Assembly: GCA_964650975.1 (NCBI GenBank)
Contig: CAZYWA010000341.1
Span: 1 to 8,691, forward strand
Source of the DNA: CAZYWA01 sp964650975 [NCBI: uncultured bacterium]
GTDB taxonomy: Bacteria; JADJOY01
Direction of reading: 5' to 3'
Length of the DNA stretch: 8,691 bases
Part shown: piece after piece, positions 6,489-8,691 of the stretch
How the letters are laid out: the number at the start of each line of letters is the position of its first letter
Numbering within the stretch: position 1 is the stretch's first letter
Notes under the pieces: model-generated
What the model saw: the letters and a program-made list of their open reading frames with translations, nothing else
Database searches by the model: none
Told to the model about the DNA's origin: nothing
Position numbers and translations under genes: made by a program

Positions 6489-6806
6489 ATGCGGGCGGTC
6501 AACATCAAGCACGCCAAGGCCCACCTGAACGAGCTCATCGACGCGGCCACCCAGGGCGAGCAAGTCGTCCTGATGCGCGGCTCCAAGCACGTCGCGGCGA
6601 TCGTGCCGATCTCGATGGACGATCTCGAGATCGCGCCGCGTCTCACCGACGATCAGGCCGCTCGCCTGTGGCGGTCGCTGTCCCAGGAGCAGGCGGCCGG
6701 TCGGCTCCAGATCTTCCCCAGCGCCGAGGACGCTGCTGCGCACCTCCGCGGCGCCGCCAAGCCGGCGACGCGGGGCGGCAGGCGCGGGCGCGCCGTCAAG
6801 GTCTAG
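6489..6806 (+). CDS. Phd/YefM-like antitoxin
   Basis: The protein has 105 aa. The beginning MRAVNIKHAKAHLNELIDAA, followed by the GEQVVLMRGSKHVAAIVPI segment, is the conserved Phd/YefM fold: an N-terminal DNA-binding dimer domain of about 45 residues. The region LTDDQAARLWRSLSQEQAAGRLQIFPSAEDAAAHL is the helical, toxin-wrapping part. A short basic tail (KPATRGGRRGRAVKV) ends the protein. ATG 6489 is chosen because family members begin right at this motif. The frame extends upstream to a TTG at 6453, but that TTG is part of the -35 box. There is no good Shine-Dalgarno; AAGG is only 1 nt from the start. The stop overlaps the next gene by 1 nt (TAGTG), so toxin and antitoxin are translationally coupled. 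It should neutralise the toxin and repress the operon. Confidence 0.9.
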   Translation: MRAVNIKHAKAHLNELIDAATQGEQVVLMRGSKHVAAIVPISMDDLEIAPRLTDDQAARLWRSLSQEQAAGRLQIFPSAEDAAAHLRGAAKPATRGGRRGRAVKV

Positions 6807-7084
6807 TGCGCGTCGCGCTGACCGAGCGATTGCAGCGCGACGCCCGGGCGCTGGCGCCCGAGCAGCGCGACGCCCTTCTCGACGTCATCCTCGCCTTGCC
6901 CGCCGGGCTCGCCGACGTCCATCGACACGCGGGCCTCGGCGTCCGCAAGCTGCACGCGAGTGGTATCTGGGAGGCCCGCGTCGGACTCGGCGTCCGCGTG
7001 GTGTTCACGCGGGCCGAAGACACGCTGACGCTGGTACGCGCCGGGACGCACGACGACATCCGGCGATTCTTGAAAACGCTCTGA
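6806..7084 (+). CDS. RelE/ParE-superfamily toxin
   Basis: The protein has 92 aa. The GTG at 6806 overlaps the antitoxin TAG by 1 nt and gives VRVALTERLQRDARAL, a typical N-terminal helix of the RelE/ParE fold. The core KLHASGIWEARVGLGVRVVFTRAEDTLTLVRAGTHDDIRRFL contains the usual order: a strand with LH, then WEARVG, VRVVF, the strand TLTLVRAGTHDD, and a final helix. In RelE-type toxins the arginines and the last Asp/His-rich strand contribute to ribosome-dependent mRNA cleavage; ParE relatives instead inhibit gyrase. Which activity applies here cannot be told. The open frame extends far upstream but only as a shadow of the minus-strand gene and the antitoxin. It converges with the acyl-CoA synthetase gene, with 26 nt between the stops. 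Length and position are typical and the toxin looks complete. Confidence 0.85.
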   Translation: MRVALTERLQRDARALAPEQRDALLDVILALPAGLADVHRHAGLGVRKLHASGIWEARVGLGVRVVFTRAEDTLTLVRAGTHDDIRRFLKTL

Positions 7085-7110
7085 CGGGCGGAGGGGACGC
7101 CGGCGGCTCC

Positions 7111-8691
7111 TCAGATCTTGTGCACGCCCGAGGTGGCGAGGGCCTTCGCCCAGGGGTAGTCGGGCTTGCCCGCTGGCGAGCGCACCATCTTCTCGACCAG
7201 GTGCAGCTCGCGGGGGCGCTTGTAGCCGGCGACGTGCGTGCGGGCGTGGGTGTCGAGCTCGGCGAGGGTGAGCGTGTGGCCCGGCCGTAGCTCGACGACC
7301 GCCGCGACGCGCTCGCCCCAGCGCGTGTCTGGCACGCCGACCACCACGCAGTCGTAGATCGCGGGATGAGCTTTGAGCGCGATCTCGACTTCTTCCGGGT
7401 AGATCTTCTCGCCGCCCGAGTTGATGCACACCGAGCCGCGGCCGAACACGGTGATGCGGCCGTCCTCCTCGACGGTGGCGATGTCGCCGACCAGCACCCA
7501 GCGCTCGCCGTCGATCGTGACGAAGGTCTGCGCGGTCTTCTTGGTGTCCTTGTAGTAGCCGACCGGGATGTAGCCGCGCAGCGCCAGACGGCCGACCACG
7601 CCGGTGCCGGGCGCGATCGGCTTCCCCTCGTCGTCGAGCACGGCCGCGCGTTCGTTCATCGCGAAGCGGATGCCGGTCTTGGCGTCTGGGCCCGAGACAC
7701 GCTCGCCGCTCATGCCGAGCGAGCCGGTCTCCGAGGAGCCGAAGTTATCCATGATCATGAGGTTGGGCAGCCGCTCCGTGAGCTCGGCCTTGACCGAGTC
7801 GGAGAACGCGGCACCCGACGACGCGAGTACGAAGAGCGACGAGACGTCGTAGGTCGCTCCCTCTCGCGCCAGCTCCTCGACCATCGGGCGCGCCATGGCG
7901 TCGCCCACGATGTTGATCGAGTTCACTTTCTCCTGCTCGACCAGCTGCCACACGCGCGCGGCGTCGAACTTCGGCAAGAGGATCGCGCGATCGCCCCAGT
8001 GGAAGGTGATGAGGATCGCGAGCTGCGCCGCGCCGTGGATGAGCGGCGGCACCGAGAAGATCGTGATGTGGTAGCGCTCCTTCGCGTTCGCCACCAGCTC
8101 CGCGGGGCTCGTGACCGGCGGGCCTGCGGGATTGCCGCCGCCCAGCCCGGCGAAGAAGAGATCCTCGTGGCGCCACATGACGCCCTTCGGCATCCCGGTG
8201 GTGCCGCCGGTGTAGATGACGAAGAGATCGTCCGCGGAGCGCGCCGGGAAGTCGCGCGCCGGCGACGAGTGCTCGAGCACCGACTCGTAATCGACCGAGC
8301 CGGACTGGGCGAGATCGGCGCCAGAGCCGTCGTCGACCGCGATGCACGCCTTGAGCTTGGGCAGCGCGCCCTTCACCGCCGCGAGCCGCGGCGCGAACTG
8401 GCGCTCGTGGATCACCGTGACGAGGTCGGCGTCGTCCATCAGGTAGCGCAGCTCGTCCTCGACGTAGCGGTAGTTCACGTTGATGGGGACCGCGCGGATC
8501 TTGAGCGCCGCGAGCATCCCCTCGACGTAGGCGTTGGTGTTGAAGAGATAGAGGCCCACGTGCTGGCCGGGCTTCACGCCCAGCGACTGAAGGCCGTGCG
8601 CGAGCCGGTTGGCGCGCTCCTCGACCTGCGCGTAGGTGAAGCGCTTGGTGCCGTCGACGATCAGCGCCTCGAGATGAGGCAGCTCGTCGAC
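7111..8691 (-). CDS. Acyl-CoA synthetase (AMP-forming, FadD19-like), N-terminus outside window
   Basis: The visible 526 residues run from near the N-terminus to the stop at 7111; about 10-20 residues are missing at the right edge. The enzyme activates a carboxylic acid with ATP to an acyl-adenylate and then transfers it to CoA. The A3 phosphate-binding motif is YTGGTTGMPKG (8214-8182), the A5 motif is FGSSETG, and the A7/A8 region reads LVGDIATVEEDGRITVFGRG with a following INSGGEKIYPEEVE. The A10 catalytic lysine is in SPAGKPDYPWAK near the C-terminus. All key parts are intact. The A3 surroundings (GVMWRHEDLFFAGLGGGNP) and the HGAAQLAILITF and IVGDAMARPMVEEL segments resemble FadD19/FadD17-type synthetases, which act on steroid side chains or branched or long acids. 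That substrate hint is inference. The enzyme is cytoplasmic. It converges with the second toxin-antitoxin pair. Confidence 0.94.
   Translation of the reverse strand, partial: VDELPHLEALIVDGTKRFTYAQVEERANRLAHGLQSLGVKPGQHVGLYLFNTNAYVEGMLAALKIRAVPINVNYRYVEDELRYLMDDADLVTVIHERQFAPRLAAVKGALPKLKACIAVDDGSGADLAQSGSVDYESVLEHSSPARDFPARSADDLFVIYTGGTTGMPKGVMWRHEDLFFAGLGGGNPAGPPVTSPAELVANAKERYHITIFSVPPLIHGAAQLAILITFHWGDRAILLPKFDAARVWQLVEQEKVNSINIVGDAMARPMVEELAREGATYDVSSLFVLASSGAAFSDSVKAELTERLPNLMIMDNFGSSETGSLGMSGERVSGPDAKTGIRFAMNERAAVLDDEGKPIAPGTGVVGRLALRGYIPVGYYKDTKKTAQTFVTIDGERWVLVGDIATVEEDGRITVFGRGSVCINSGGEKIYPEEVEIALKAHPAIYDCVVVGVPDTRWGERVAAVVELRPGHTLTLAELDTHARTHVAGYKRPRELHLVEKMVRSPAGKPDYPWAKALATSGVHKI

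Noticed and set aside
5861-6805. Upstream extension of the RelE-like toxin frame
   Set aside because: It crosses the diiron gene in antisense and the antitoxin in another frame; GTG 6806 overlapping the TAG gives the normal toxin length.
7085-7110. Terminator between the convergent toxin and synthetase genes
   Set aside because: Only 4-bp stems (GGCG/CGCC and GAGG/CCTC) can be drawn and there is no T-run.
1-8691. tRNA, rRNA, CRISPR, insertion sequence or att sites
   Set aside because: Reading both strands by eye showed no cloverleaf, conserved rRNA stretch, spaced direct repeats or transposase motif.

Overview
The window is a high-GC, densely coding stretch with many overlapping start and stop codons. 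It has no rRNA, tRNA, CRISPR array or recognisable insertion sequence. Gene content fits a free-living Gram-negative soil or sediment bacterium, for example Myxococcota, Binatota or another former deltaproteobacterial lineage: a CSLREA/choice-of-anchor-Q beta-helix protein, a FadD19-like acyl-CoA synthetase, an AurF-like diiron protein and a Tat-exported GMC dehydrogenase. That assignment is inference; an actinobacterial-type host cannot be excluded.

Region 1 (1-2768, + strand) is a tightly coupled operon. It holds the C-terminal end of a GT-C-type membrane glycosyltransferase, a Tat-signal small subunit of gluconate 2-dehydrogenase subunit 3 type, and a GMC flavoprotein large subunit. Each junction is a 4-nt ATGA overlap. 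The last two probably form an exported FAD dehydrogenase. Its Fe-S-type cysteine motif is altered and no cytochrome subunit is visible.

Region 2 (2769-3510, + strand) is a FitAB/VapBC-type toxin-antitoxin module with a candidate palindromic operator upstream.

Region 3 (3561-6307, - strand) holds a secreted parallel beta-helix protein that is split by an apparent one-base frameshift at a GGG run (4760-4762). Upstream of it on the same strand is a ferritin-like diiron protein with two E-X28/29-DEXXH motifs, the signature of AurF-type N-oxygenases.

Region 4 (6451-7084, + strand) is a second toxin-antitoxin pair (Phd/YefM-like antitoxin, RelE/ParE-like toxin). It has a palindrome over a perfect -35 box and possibly a leaderless start.

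Region 5 (7111-8691, - strand) is a nearly complete acyl-CoA synthetase that runs off the right edge. The two toxin-antitoxin modules bracket the minus-strand beta-helix/diiron segment, which may mark a mobile or accessory block. The most interesting items are the variant dehydrogenase, its coupling to a glycosyltransferase, and the diiron protein. No wholly new multi-gene system can be demonstrated from the sequence alone.
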